64,000 nt of DNA from Usnea hakonensis (lineage: Eukaryota > Ascomycota > Lecanoromycetes > Lecanorales > Parmeliaceae). The stretch lies in assembly GCA_013423325.1 (NCBI GenBank), contig BLJB01000317.1:149105-213104 (forward strand). The letters run 5' to 3'. Within the stretch, counting starts at the first letter, position 1. The number at the start of each line of letters is the position of its first letter. Below are positions 10,276 to 21,985 of the stretch, one piece after another. Position numbers and translations under genes: made by a program. A model generated the notes under the pieces. It did no database searches. It saw nothing but the letters and a program-made list of their open reading frames with translations, and was not told the origin of the DNA.

Positions 10276-12388
10276 TATCTGTTGAGGAAGCGTGGACAAG
10301 AGGAGTAGCTCCAGAAGCGCACATCGGTGAAAGAGACATGCGAACATGGCGAACAGCGAATGATGACACACTTGCAGAGGAGTATCGGAATCCACAAGAA
10401 TACATGAGGAGCAGTTAGTAGTGAAGAACGAGAAAGAGACGCCTGAAATTACATTGGGTCGTAGTATACGCCAAAGGTTTGATTGAGCTGCATCGACAGT
10501 CGGGCTGAGAAAAAATTCGAAAAGGATAACAAGGTATCTGAAGTAATAGTTTCAGGTAAACAGCGTTACAAGAGGCTTAGGCCTTGGGGTGCTCTATGAT
10601 CTTGCCAGTTGGATCTCGCACTCTGCTTTTTTGAAGCATGATGAGCAACAGTTGAAGATCTGACGAGGCTCAGCAATCAGCACCCGAAATGAACTGATAA
10701 GTGTAAGGTAAGTTATGCAGGCTTCTGAAACATCAATCTATATATTAGACAATCTACAAAGCTGTAGTTTCTAAAAGCCTGGGCACCTTACCTTGCTTAA
10801 GTACCTTAGCGAAAGGCTATGGGGGCTTTGAATCGTTATTACACGGAACTCTAATTCGGGACTGTTAGTATGCGGTTTCTTAGTAAAATTACCCTAATAC
10901 GAGTATCACTAAAAACAGGGTTTAAAGTGCTACAGTTTTTTTGCGAAACCGTGACAGAACGGTTTTTTGGTAATTTCGTCTTTTCAGAAAAGACCATTTC
11001 GGTAGTAGCAATAAAATCTAATTAGTCATCTACTATTATTACTAGTAGTACTATCCTTAACAGGACCATTCATTATTTATAGCGCTATTTATCATTCACA
11101 GGGCCATTTATTATTGATATAACCATTCATTATTTATAGCACCATTTATTATTAATAGGGCCATTCATCATTGACAGGGCCATTCATCATTAATAGGACC
11201 ATTATTAATATTGACAGAGCCATTTATTATTTACAGGACCACTATTATTAATATTAATAGAGCCATTTATTATTTATAGGACCACCATTATTAACATTAA
11301 TAGAGCTATTTATTATTGACTTGACATTATTTATAGGGCCATTCATCATTTATAGGGCCATAATTGACTTGATAGGGCCATTATTTATACGGCCATTCAT
11401 CATTAACAGGGTTATTAGGAAGTGTTAAATAGCTTATTAGTAAATTATAGGTTTTCTAGAGGTTTATTATATAATTTCCGTAATATAACCGTAATTTTAG
11501 AAAAACCGTTTCTCGAAAATCACGTAGCCTATAGCAATTACGTTTCTTGTTACGTATATCTACGAGATACGAGACTTTTTATGTAACGTAATTAAAATGA
11601 AACCGTTACTTAACGAGAGCGTTTGATTATCTACGTATTTTTTGGTTTACCGTAATTATACCGTGCATTTACCGTTCCATCAACCCATATAATTTCCTTA
11701 AGGTAAGGTACCTTGGTTTATTACACTATACACTAGTGTACTCCGTAGGGCAGTGCAGTAGGTACCTTAGGGCAGTACCTTAGGGCAGCCAGCATAAACG
11801 CGCCAAAAGCACGCTAAGGTAATTTATCTATACCGATACATCCTACGAGCCGACTAGTCTCGAGTACAACTACACGCACGTACTGCTCTACGTACTATCA
11901 TGAATCATGATACTTGATCTCCCCAGAAGATGGAATTAATGTTCACAAATAATAGAGGGTACTTGCTTCCCACCATTCGCATCATATGAGGATCCACCGA
12001 CAACCGATGCTGATTTTGCTGATCCATATGCCGACATTTTAGTTTTAGCTGAAACAAATTAATATATCTGTTACTCACAACGACCCCCAACAACCCTTCT
12101 TCATGTGCATAATAATAATGTGGGATTGATTGCTGTCAATTAATCTCAAGCAAGACGTCCAGATGAGTTGGACTTGGACACTCAGGGACCAGGGTGATTT
12201 CCGCTCGACTTTGCGTGAAGGTCAGTGTCAATCATGGCACGATGTTGCCTTCATTTAGCTTTACTTCCATGGATTATGGCATGCACTGTAGTAGCACCTA
12301 ACATTAGGTGCAATGATATTTTTCCTTTCTATTTCTTCTCTCTTCTTTCAACCTCATTCTCCTAATCATTGACGGTTCACTTTTGGCC
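10276..12388. other. Long gene-poor intergenic region
   Basis: About 2.1 kb without a convincing gene. It is AT-rich from 10,700 to 11,900 and contains the 19-base minisatellite annotated separately. Several GGTAAGGTACCT-like strings lie near 10,790 and 11,700-11,780. Related inverted sequences (ACGGTTTTTT at 10,959 and AAAAACCGT at 11,501) flank the minisatellite. The last 250 bases are pyrimidine-rich and are the likely promoter and leader of the gene at 12,389. Confidence 0.6.
11061..11416. repeat. Degenerate 19-base minisatellite
   Basis: About 17 tandem copies of a unit close to GGCCATTCATCATTNAYAG, each ending in AG and beginning GGCC, GACC, CACC or AGCC. Several copies carry small insertions (ATTAATATT). 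Copies differ mainly by C/T and A/T changes. Confidence 0.85.
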
Positions 12389-14899
12389 ATGGATTTTGCG
12401 TCAGCTTTCAGGCTGATAGGCCTGGTGCTTATCACACTGCCTTTTGCATGTGGCATTTCACCTTCTCTGTCGTTCTCTATCTCCGCACCACCTTCGCAAG
12501 CGACTATTACGATTGCGGGTCAAGCATTCGTGGTCGACCCCGCGAATATCATCCTGGACAGCACTACAGTACAGCCTGGCTCAGCCGGAATCTCCATTGA
12601 TGGAGAAGTTGTATCGGCTGACATTGCTAACGATCTCTTCGTGGCTGGCATCGAAGTTCTTACTGGAACGACCAGCTCGACTCATGCGAGCAGTACTGCT
12701 ATGAATCAGACTGCTGGTCCCAAGGGTACCAATATCACGTTCTCAGGCAGCTTCGCGCCCACTTCGGCCTCAGCCGCTAGCACCACAGGACTCACAGGTC
12801 TTGCAGGAGGGATTTCTCATCTAGCGGGACAACTGGCCAGCACGTACGCGAATCATACGTCAGGAGACGCTGCCAGCACAAATGTATCTGCTTCGACATC
12901 GGGTGTAGCAGTATCATCGAGCCGTTCAGCGCCTCTTCAGCCTGTCATAGCCTCATCTGCTTCCTTTTACTTGAGCAGCTCCTCACTTTCAAATGCCGCC
13001 CCTGCTACGGCAACTCCCAATGTGCAAGCAAATAGTTCACAGCCCCAGTCCGGAAACACAGCCTCTGGTTCTATGCCGGCTTCGACTTCAAGAGCTAATC
13101 TCATACCCACTGGATCTTTTACTCATACTAACAGTAGCTCTGGAATTTACCCTGTGGCTGGAGTCTCAAGAACCTCCCAAAGCGCGGCATCTAGTCCACA
13201 ATCACTGGGCTCTGCGGCCATTCCGTCCCAGTCGGCATCATTGGCGCCTGGAGCACAGGCCAATACCATAACAAGCGGTCCAACTCTAGTAAATCCCGCC
13301 CTTTCCTTGAATCCCACAGGATCTGTAGCTAGTTCGCAGGGTATGCTGCTGGTTGGGGCAATCTTCGGCATTACTGAGAAGGCGAAGACCCTTTCCGCTA
13401 TCATCAAAGATGACGGCCCTAAAGTTTCTTTTGAGTCCGAAATCAAGGGAATTGAAAATAATGTTAAAAACCTTTTGGATGAAATTCGTCCTCCGGGTCC
13501 ACCTCCGTCTTACGAAGATTCTTGCCTTGATGGCGGTAGCATCTTTGACATATTCAAAGATCTCGGATGTCTCAAAGGCGGCTTTGACGAAGTAATCGCC
13601 GATCTAGAAGACGATACGCCTGATGTTCCCAAGATACAGATCATCTTTGATAACATCGGAAAATTAGCGGAAAATCTAGAGGAGGAAGAGGAGGACGATG
13701 ATGAAAAGACTACCTCGGCAACAGATGGATCGAGTACTCTAATGAGCAGTACGGCTAGCATGACATCATCCGCCTCGTCTCATGTGTCGTCCAGTACTTC
13801 CACGGCATCTATGAGCATGCAGCCTGTCGACAAAAACCCATTTACAGACCCCATGTCTGACAACAGCGATAATCCAGGCATTGCGGATCAAGCTTTCATG
13901 GCGTTCCTTGGGGATGTGCTCTCGTCAGCCGTTGGGATAGGTCCTGGTCCATCAGGCTTCTCCGTCGTGATTGGAAGCGCCAACGCAACAGCTAGTCTTT
14001 CATCGTCACCTCTGACATCTTCTACGGCGTCCGTCGCCGGTGCTCTTTCATCTGCACAGAATCTGACATCGGCAGCTGCAACATCAGGCTTCAGCAACGT
14101 AGGAGTCACAACATCCCAAGTAATAGGTGGAGACTCAGCTTCCTCACAAGCTGTAGTCTCTACCACTGCAACAAACCCATCATCCTCACCCAATGTAGCA
14201 GCAGGACTTGCCTCCTCCATAGGCGAAGAGATAGCTTTCATTGCATCAGAGCTAGCCGTAAGCCGTTCCGCACAGAGTGCTGGAGTCGGAACCACAACTC
14301 AAGTACCGACGTCAGCAGCAGCAGCAGCAGCAAGCGCTGAAGCTCTAGTTAGCGAATTAGCCGCCATAGCAAAACAGATTGCGTCCTCTTCTGCATCAGC
14401 CGCGGAGGCCGCAAGCCTCGCCTCACTCTCAGCAGCCACATCTTCAGCACCCGCTCAACCAGCACCATCCACGCAGCCCGCCAAGACAGAATGGGGCATC
14501 TTCCTCGGTCTCCAAACCTACACCCAGGGCGGCATCGACCCCTGGACCAACTACTACTACAAAATCTGGATGACGGACCTCACGCAAACCCCCGGCGGCC
14601 CCGATTACTGCGGCACGCAAAACTGGATCGCGAATCTGCAGATCAATGACATGGGGAGCAACTATCCGCCATACCCCACCAAAGATTTCGACTTTGCGAT
14701 CCCGGCCGGGGTCCTGCAGCCCGCGAAACTGGATTGCATATGGCAACCGAGTCCCGGTGGCTCGGCGCCTGGCAGTTTGACGTGCGATCCGGGCGGGCAG
14801 ACGGTGCTGTGCACGAACTCGACGTTGACGGGCGTTATCTGTAAGGGGGATAATCCAGATAGGGTGGATCCGCTGTCAGAGTGCACGTTTTCATGGTGA
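12389..14899 (+). CDS. Ser/Thr/Ala-rich secreted or cell-surface protein
   Basis: Single exon, 836 residues from the ATG at 12389. Residues 1-24 are a clear signal peptide (FRLIGLVLITLPFACG). An N-terminal module follows, with AGQAFVVDPANIILDSTT and ISIDGEVVSADIANDLFVAG. A long Ser/Thr/Ala-rich stretch, probably heavily O-glycosylated, reaches about residue 310. A folded central segment of about 100 residues (AKTLSAIIKDDGPKVSFESE, then an acidic EEEEEDDDE run) comes next, then a second Ser/Ala-rich linker. The C-terminal domain of about 130 residues starts at WGIFLGLQTYTQ, has six cysteines and many aromatics, and ends in CTFSW. There is no GPI-signal tail. The layout (signal, linker, Cys-rich terminal domain) resembles fungal wall-associated proteins, sometimes found next to chitinases, but I do not recognise a named family. 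Confidence 0.65.
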   Translation: MDFASAFRLIGLVLITLPFACGISPSLSFSISAPPSQATITIAGQAFVVDPANIILDSTTVQPGSAGISIDGEVVSADIANDLFVAGIEVLTGTTSSTHASSTAMNQTAGPKGTNITFSGSFAPTSASAASTTGLTGLAGGISHLAGQLASTYANHTSGDAASTNVSASTSGVAVSSSRSAPLQPVIASSASFYLSSSSLSNAAPATATPNVQANSSQPQSGNTASGSMPASTSRANLIPTGSFTHTNSSSGIYPVAGVSRTSQSAASSPQSLGSAAIPSQSASLAPGAQANTITSGPTLVNPALSLNPTGSVASSQGMLLVGAIFGITEKAKTLSAIIKDDGPKVSFESEIKGIENNVKNLLDEIRPPGPPPSYEDSCLDGGSIFDIFKDLGCLKGGFDEVIADLEDDTPDVPKIQIIFDNIGKLAENLEEEEEDDDEKTTSATDGSSTLMSSTASMTSSASSHVSSSTSTASMSMQPVDKNPFTDPMSDNSDNPGIADQAFMAFLGDVLSSAVGIGPGPSGFSVVIGSANATASLSSSPLTSSTASVAGALSSAQNLTSAAATSGFSNVGVTTSQVIGGDSASSQAVVSTTATNPSSSPNVAAGLASSIGEEIAFIASELAVSRSAQSAGVGTTTQVPTSAAAAAASAEALVSELAAIAKQIASSSASAAEAASLASLSAATSSAPAQPAPSTQPAKTEWGIFLGLQTYTQGGIDPWTNYYYKIWMTDLTQTPGGPDYCGTQNWIANLQINDMGSNYPPYPTKDFDFAIPAGVLQPAKLDCIWQPSPGGSAPGSLTCDPGGQTVLCTNSTLTGVICKGDNPDRVDPLSECTFSW

Positions 14900-15285
14900 G
14901 GTGAGGTTTGATTGCTGGTGGTAGTTTGCTGTAAGCGTTGTAGTACATATGCATCATTGGGTAACCTACCTCGATTTACCTTTTGACGTGACCGCCTTCC
15001 AAATGTTCTCTGGCTATCATTTCACGTTGAATTACAATATCACGTTGAATTACAATAGAGATTCTTTTCCTTACCAGTCTGGCATTTTAGAGGGTGAGAT
15101 CTGAAATCAAATCGGAATTATGGTATGTGCAGGCCCGTCTGTATCTCATCATAGCATGGAAATAAGTCTTCTCGAGCGCTTTTGACTCTAACACAACTCT
15201 CCCTACGTCTGATGAAAAGTGAAGTCCAAAAAAAATCCATTCCCCCTCACCCTCCCACCCCCAAAACAAACTACATCCACCCCCC
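14900..15285. other. Convergent intergenic region
   Basis: About 385 bases between the 3' ends of two converging genes. It contains a two-copy tandem repeat of about 18 bases (CACGTTGAATTACAATAT type) around 15,022-15,058. No gene is visible. Confidence 0.6.
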
Positions 15286-16272
15286 TCACCGCCTCCTCGG
15301 CATCTCCTTCGCCAAATTCTGAACCAGCTGCTTACTACCAACCCTCCTATTCCGATCCAACACCAAACAATCCATCATATTCCGATTCAACGCCTCCGAA
15401 TAACTCACCGGCAACCCCTTCGGCCTCCTCGTCCTCGGATCCCTATACCACTTATTCACCGCCTCTCTCCCCTTACAATCCCTCGGCGGGAAGGCCACAG
15501 GCCCCTTGCCATGAGCCAACGCATGGATAATAGCCCCCACGCCCCAAACATCATTCTCCTTCGTCATGACCGGGATCTCGGGGCCGATCCACTCGTCCGT
15601 GCCGCCGCCCCTGGTCGTCTCCTTCAAAGTCGCGAGGCCGAAATCGCCGAGCACGATCTCCGGGACGTCTCTTTTCGACGCTTTGCAGCGCAGGAAGACG
15701 TTGCCCGGTTTGATATCGCAGTGGACGATGCGGCGCCAGCCGACGGGCGGGATGTCCGGCGTTCTGGATTTGCGGTTGTAGCCGTAGTGCAGGAAGGCGA
15801 TGGCGTCGGCGAGCTGGAGGAAGACGTGCCACAGGAACATTTCCGGGGGGCCGGCGTCGCCGTTGCGCGGTTGGAATTGGCTCAGATCGCCGCCCTTGCA
15901 GTGTTCGAAATAGAGCACGAGGGAGGGATCTCGGCCGTTGTTACCGTGGAGGAAATTCGCGTGGTCGAAACCTAGGATGCTAGGATGGGGCGTCAGTACG
16001 TCTTGGAAGATGAATTGTTCGACGGGGATACCCGAGCTGTGCATGTAGAACTTCCTTTGCTCCTTGCGGACGAGGACTTTCCCGTCGCGTACGCGCTTGA
16101 CGACCCAGACCTTGCCCTGGCCGCCTTCGCCGATTTTCGCGAGCTGATCATACTTGTCTTTGATTTCGTTGGGGTCGAAGCGCTCGTCGCGGATGACTGC
16201 TCGTTCGTGAAGGACTTTCTTGGTCGGTTTGGGCGCTTTGGTCGGTTTCTTTTTTGTTCCGAAAAGGCCCAT
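15286..16272 (-). CDS. Ser/Thr protein kinase, fungal, small
   Basis: Single exon, 328 residues. After a Lys-rich N terminus (MGLFGTKKKPTK) comes a complete kinase domain: glycine loop GEGGQGKV at residues 48-55, the likely ATP-binding Lys in VRKEQ near 70, catalytic loop HCDIKPGN at 184-191, DFG at 210-212, and GPE at 230-232 where most kinases have APE. The catalytic loop has Cys in place of the Arg of HRD, a non-RD arrangement usually linked to activation without loop phosphorylation. Kinases of this sort (loosely NEK-like by sequence) are common in filamentous fungi, often in expanded sets of unknown role. It has no transmembrane segment or extra domain. The gene is divergent from the resolvase gene, with a 1.1 kb shared upstream region. 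Confidence 0.8.
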   Translation of the reverse strand: MGLFGTKKKPTKAPKPTKKVLHERAVIRDERFDPNEIKDKYDQLAKIGEGGQGKVWVVKRVRDGKVLVRKEQRKFYMHSSGIPVEQFIFQDVLTPHPSILGFDHANFLHGNNGRDPSLVLYFEHCKGGDLSQFQPRNGDAGPPEMFLWHVFLQLADAIAFLHYGYNRKSRTPDIPPVGWRRIVHCDIKPGNVFLRCKASKRDVPEIVLGDFGLATLKETTRGGGTDEWIGPEIPVMTKENDVWGVGAIIHALAHGKGPVAFPPRDCKGREAVNKWYRDPRTRRPKGLPVSYSEALNRNMMDCLVLDRNRRVGSKQLVQNLAKEMPRRR

Positions 16273-17386
16273 TGCTGTGGATCTAAGTCAAGGGGAATTG
16301 GATGGCGTGTCAATGAGTTGTGCAGATTTGCTGGTTCTTATCGGGATAGGGCACGGTCTTACTCTGGACGAGAAGAATGCTCTCACCATTCAAGGATCCT
16401 TCGAGCATGTTTAAAGGTTCGACATGAACGATGATCATTGTGCGAAAGAACAAAGATAAAGAAACCCTCACAATAACGGGATAATGGGCTTGTTATTCGA
16501 GTCATTGCAACAGAGCTCCCTGAATCGAAACCGAGAAACGACAAAGGAAAATTACTAGCATCACTCAAAGAACAAAGACGGCAGAGCTAAACCAGCCATT
16601 CAATGAAAAGTTGAAAGAGCAAGATCTTAGAAGCAGGTCCATATTCTGATTCAAGGTAGTGAAACAAGGCAAGGGATGGGAATGAACATTGTATCTTTTT
16701 GAAGCCTGGCTTTCGATTTTCAAGTGGCTTTAACATGGTTCAAATATGCACGGTATGAGGCAGTATAGAAAACCCACAGAGCTTGAGCGTTTATGATAGA
16801 GGTCCAATGGGAGCCTGACAGTTGAACTATGACTAGGTTTGGCGTCTGGACCAACCTCGTATTCTATCGTCCGCGGTGATAAGAGACCTCACCACAGGCC
16901 TCAGTCGCCTGGTTTGTAGGGGAGCAGTGCTCACGTTGGGTAATCCACGTCCTGCAACGAGACGAAGGGGACTGTCAATGTAAATTGAGAGGAAATCACA
17001 TGGCTGAAAAACGAAAGCTGTATGGAAGATTTAAGTCATCATCTATCGAATCTGCTAAGATCTAGACAAGAAGCGAATTGCAGAACAAAACAAAGGGAAG
17101 GCTTTAGGGATCTCATTACTTGCTCCTCGAGGACCTTGTACGCGAGAGGAGATAAGCATGGGAGTGCCGAACACTGTAGCTCAAGCTATGTTCTGCAGTA
17201 GTAGAGAGAACAAAAGTCCTGCTCTCTGTTGCGAAAACGGTTGCTCAGGGGAAAGTCATGTGATCACGTGTTACTGCGGAAGCATTCCGCCCGCTCTTAC
17301 AAGCACATCACATCTGTAAACGCTTTATCACCTTGGACCTTTATAGCTTAAATCGGACATGATATGAGCATAATTTCAATTGTTCA
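16273..17386. other. Divergent intergenic region
   Basis: About 1.1 kb shared upstream region of the kinase and resolvase genes. Several short frames occur but none resembles a protein family. Nothing else is recognisable. Confidence 0.55.
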
Positions 17387-19957
17387 ATGGGAATCCCAGG
17401 GCAAGTCTCTTGAAATGCAGCATTATACTCACTATGCTAAGACAGATCCATCTACAGCATCTACGATCAAATTGGCAAGGGCGAACGAGTTGCGCTCTCT
17501 AAAGTAGCTGTCGGACATCTCGAGAGAACCGGCCGCCCCTTTCGCATAGCAATCGATATATCTATATGGCAGTTCCAGATCCAGTCTGGCCAAGGAGGAA
17601 AGAACCCTGCTCTGCGCACCCTTTATTACCGTCTTCTCCGACTCCTTACGCTATCGATACAGCCCCTCTTTGTCTTCGATGGTCCACACAGGCCCCCAGT
17701 CAAGCGAGGTCATAAGACTGGTACAGTATGCCTGCCAAACTTCCTTTCAAAGGAACTCCTCAAGCGTTTCGGCTTCCCATACCACACAGCCCCCGGAGAA
17801 GCGGAAGCAGAATGTGCGCTTCTGCAAAAAGAGGGCCTTGTGGATGCTGTATTGAGTGAAGATGTTGATACCATGATGTTTGGCTGTAGTATGACCTTGC
17901 GAAGCTGGACCGCTGAAGGCGCCAGAGGAAACAAGAGCCCAACACACGTGAATCTATACGACGCCAAGATTACAAAGGAAGAGAAGGGTCTGGACAGTGA
18001 GGGCATGATACTGATTGCGCTTATGAGTGGAGGAGACTATATGCCAGATGGCATTCCGGGTTGCGGGATAAAGACGGCATACGAGGCTGCTATAGCTGGC
18101 TTTGGTCGAGACCTATGCCAAATGTCCAAAGACGATATCGTCGGAATCAGACAGTGGAGAGAAAGGCTCGAGCACGAACTGCGCACAAACGAATCCAAGC
18201 TATTCCGACAGAAGCACAAGACTATGAAAATTCCTGAGCAGTTTCCTGACAAGACAGTATGGGGTTACTATACACATCCGGCGGTATCATCTATAGACAA
18301 GGTTGCGAGACTGCGCAGTGAAATCAAGTGGGGACTCGAGGTCAACGTCCCAGAACTCCGCGTTTTTGTTGCGGACGCCTTCGAATGGCAATACCTTTCT
18401 GGAGCTAAGAAATTTATTCGGGGCTTGGCACCTGCTCTGTTACCGCACCATCTTACTCGAAGAAGCCAAATGAGTGCCATAGATAACGAGGACCTCGAAG
18501 CTAAAGAAACGGCGGAGCAGAGGCTTGTGAAAAGCGTTTGTGGACGAAGAAACGGCCACTGGGATGCTGGTGGCGAGCCGGAATTACGCATTGCCTATAT
18601 TCCAATTGATATTGTTGGACTAGATCTGGATGCAGAGGAGAAGGACGATTTTCAAGGCGAATGCCAGGATGACGAGCAGCCAGCTTCGGAAGTTGATGAG
18701 GCTAGAGATAGGTCCAAAAGCCCTGTCAAGCGCCGAGGCCCATCAACTTACGACCCAACCCAGATCGAAAAGATATGGATCATGGAGACCTACGTGAAGC
18801 TGGGTGTGCCGCTGTTGGTTGAGACATGGGAGGAAGAAATGCGGAATCCGAAGAAATTTGCCTCCAGAAAGGCAAGGGGAAAGGCCAAAACGACGATTCT
18901 TAAGGGTGGTATGGAGTCAGGAGCACTGAATCAGTATGTCAAACTCGCAAAGCCAAGATCAGATGATCTTGCCGCAGAGCTTCCGAACGAGGATACCGAA
19001 AGCGCACAGCTGCCGCCAGCTTGCTCGGCACCAGCACATGTCGACGTGTCGATTAGCCAGCAGCGAGAGATGATTGCTGAGAACATAAGACCAGTAGGCC
19101 AGAAAGCACGGAAGCAAAGAAACCCCGCAGAACCAAAAGCGACACGGAGTCGGAAGGCAACGTCAGCTAGCCAAACGTCCACGCCACCAAAAGACCGCAC
19201 AACGAATCCTTGGACGCTGGCTAAAAGGACTCCCCAAAGGCCCAGATTCAACACTCCACCACGAGAAACATCAGACAATCTCGAAAAGGCTTTGTGCATC
19301 CCAACTCCGTCTTCAGCGAAAAAGCGCCATTCTCGTCCAACCACGCCAATCTCCGAAGCCGAAAATCCAACCGAGACCACACGCGCCCTCAACGCAAACG
19401 TGACTCTACGCAGACCGAAACACTCCACCCCCCGCCCCCACGATCCAACGAAACCCTCGCCCCGGAAAAAGCGGAGCCCATTGCAAATGGCCAACGATCT
19501 GTACATAGCCAGACAGCTCCTCACCCCAACATCGACACCGATCAGGACCCAGCAACGGGAAGAGTCCGTCCCCCCCGCCGAGCCCGACGCCCTGTCTTCG
19601 CAAAAAGTAAACCGAAGGCTAGATTTTTTGAAAACGCGGACAACCCCACCACCACCAGCATCCATAGTATCCATAACATCAAGCCCATCCCCTTCACTAC
19701 CCTCGCCATCGACCCTACTCCATCCCCCCAACCCTCCGGAAGCAGCGCCCACCGAAGCTCAACATTCTCAGCCCTCCTTTGAAGTCCAGCCACCGCAAGC
19801 CAGGGCCCGTCCAGGCCGGCTCATAGCCCTTCGCGAAAGCCTAGAAGGCGCGTGGAAACATCTGGAGCCATGGGATGACGGAGCTAGCGTCGCTGGACCG
19901 TCTACGGGACGGGTGGTATTCAGCGGTGTCGAAGTGGTTGATTTGACGGGCGGCTAA
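17387..19957 (+). CDS. GEN1: XPG/Rad2-family Holliday junction resolvase, GEN1/Yen1-like
   Basis: Two exons: 17387..17400 (14 bases, MGIP plus two bases) and 17458..19957, giving 837 residues. The intron starts GCAAGT and ends CTACAG, a GC-AG intron; no GT donor keeps the frame. The XPG N region carries AIDISIWQF (Asp 38) and FVFDGPHRPP (Asp 79). The internal XPG-I region carries PGEAEAECA (Glu 119, 121 and 123) and LSEDVDTMMFG (Asp 140 and 142). GGDYMPDGIPGCGIKTA is the helix-two-turn-helix with the last metal ligand. These are the metal-binding residues of the Rad2/FEN1 nucleases. The GEN1/Yen1 subfamily resolves Holliday junctions in recombination. The C-terminal 400 residues are Lys/Pro/Ser-rich and disordered, as in Yen1, where that part is regulated by phosphorylation. 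It converges with the pseudouridine synthase gene, 134 bases apart. Confidence 0.88.
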
Positions 19958-20091
19958 GCGAGCGGGGACAAAAGGATTGGATAAGGTAGAGAGAGAGCCT
20001 GTTGACTTGCTTTCGGACGCACATGTACTCGTACGGTTACATATTGTAAACATGTATACAAACACATATACCTATCAATCCATCCATTCAC

Positions 20092-21985
20092 TCATTCAAA
20101 GCCACAGTCCCCTTCCTCCCTCCCAACCCTCCGAAACCCCTCCCGCCTCCTCCCCTCATCCATCTCGAACCCCTTCCGCAGCGCATACCTCCTATTAACC
20201 ACCTCGGCGCTCTCCATCCTCGGTTTCGCCATCACAGGCACATACGCGCCTACAAACCTAGGCGCGTCCCCGCCCTGAAAAACCCTCTGACTGCCCGCCC
20301 CGGTGCCACGATTCGTATCCACCGTGCCCACAGCTTCAGTCCCATCGCCACCATGCTCAGCCTGGGCAACGACTACATCCAAAAGAGACCCCGCCAGCAC
20401 CTCATCCATCTTCCTCCCCCTCCAAACCTTCCACAGATCATCCACCACGCCCCCATAACCGTATTTCCCCGCGCTTTTCAGCCCGCCTGCACGAGTGACG
20501 CCCCGCGCCGACTCATCGCCCACATACACCCATTCCAGCGCGCTGGTGCTGCTGTTATTGTCGGCGCCTTCTTGTGGGAAGATGCAATCCCAGAGGACCA
20601 ATGGGGCGTCATCAGCCATTTCGTATTGTGGTCTGGCGGGGGTTTTGGAGATGTTTAGGAGGTCGTCGACGAGGGAGGGGGGTTCGAGGCCTTGGCCGAT
20701 GAGGAAGAGGATGGCGGCCATGTGGCGGACTTGGTGCCAGAGGAAGGCCGAGCCGTGGAGGGTGAAGGTGTAGATGGTTGGGGTGGAAGGTTGGTATGTG
20801 GTGTCATTGATTAGAGGCGAGCTTGGAGTTTTGTTTGGGTGTTCGTATTGCTGGAAGCCTGGTTTGCCGACATAGCCAACGGGACCGTGGTGGCTGTCAA
20901 TTTCTTCAATGTCAGCGTGGAAGATGCGGCGCTCAAAATTATCAATCTGCTTGCTCGAATCTATTTTGCAGAAATTCCGGAAGTCGTGAAGGCCGATAAA
21001 CTTATGAGATGCTTTACGCATGGCATCAATATCGAGCCAACCTTCTCGTCTGTGGCTAATGGTAGGATCTTGCTTGCCTATAGCACCGTGTAGGCCCTCG
21101 GAACCAACCGTGGGTGTGAAGGCAGGCTGGGTGAAGAAGTATCTGTACCGACGCTCTTTGCAGGAGAAGCGGGCGGAGAAATCGAGAGGGGGGTTTGGGC
21201 ACCATGCCAACATTCGGATATCTGGCGGTAGAAGTCGATTCAGGACTTGGCAGTATGGGATTTCATCCCTGATTGAATTGAAAAGCAATGTTCCATCACT
21301 CCGCGGCTCGCTTGTGGATGAGGTAGTGGACGTTGCATCTCCTCCGAGACTAGTGTCTGACAGAGTAGGCGGAGCACCGGTCCCTATGTCTCTCTTCTGC
21401 GAGGGTTCGTGCTCCGATACTGCATCTTCTGGAGAGACAGGCTCCTGGGTGCGATTGACCGGACGATTACTCCTCACCCGGATCCCAACGACCTGTCCAA
21501 AAGCACTGACGCCTTTATCGGTTCTCCCACACTTCGAGTACTCACAGCCTTCCCAGTTGGGCTCATCTGGCTCCAGCAATGTATTGGGCGTCGGAAACAC
21601 CAGTCGTGCTTTGTTCAATGCCTTCCACAGCTCTTCTTCAACGGTGGGTAAAGGCGTCTTGTTGTTGGGGTGGAACTCAAGACCGTTATAGCGCTGGCCC
21701 AAGTAGGCGAACTTCAGGGCTATGAAGCGGGTGAAGTATTTAGATGGGTCGAATTCTCGATGAACACGCGCATTTTTGGGTTTACGGGCAGGTGATGGAC
21801 TTCTGGGCGACTGGACCGTGGAATTGTATCTACCTACAGAATCAGTACTAATTATAGTGAGGTCCCGAGTTCGCCCACTTTGTATTCTGCTCTTTGAGCT
21901 GTTGCTCCAGGAATTTCACCCGAGCAATGAGCTGATCAGCGCCCCAAATCGATATGTCGGGTGACTCCTCGCAGAGCTGATCCAT
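20092..21985 (-). CDS. DEG1: tRNA pseudouridine synthase Deg1/Pus3
   Basis: Two exons: 21985..21879 and 21829..20092, with a 49-base intron (donor GTGGGC), giving 614 residues. The first exon encodes a short helical segment (LIARVKFLEQQLKEQ), typical at the N terminus of Deg1/Pus3 proteins. Motifs of the TruA family follow: ALKFAYLGQRYNGLEF, the catalytic-Asp motif CGRTDKGVSAFGQ (Asp near residue 140), NRLLPPDIR, FSCKERRYRYFF, FIGLHDFRNFCKID and SAFLWHQVRHMAAILFLIG. Deg1 makes pseudouridine at tRNA positions 38 and 39 in the nucleus and cytoplasm. FCKID and the linker after GRTDKG are as expected for Pus3 rather than Pus1. The C-terminal 100 residues are charged and less conserved. The gene closely precedes (divergently) the HET gene's 820-base upstream region. 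Confidence 0.88.

Noticed and set aside
16240..16272. Shared FGTKKKP start in the small kinase and in the first gene
   Set aside because: A seven-residue Lys-rich match in otherwise unrelated proteins is most simply coincidence.
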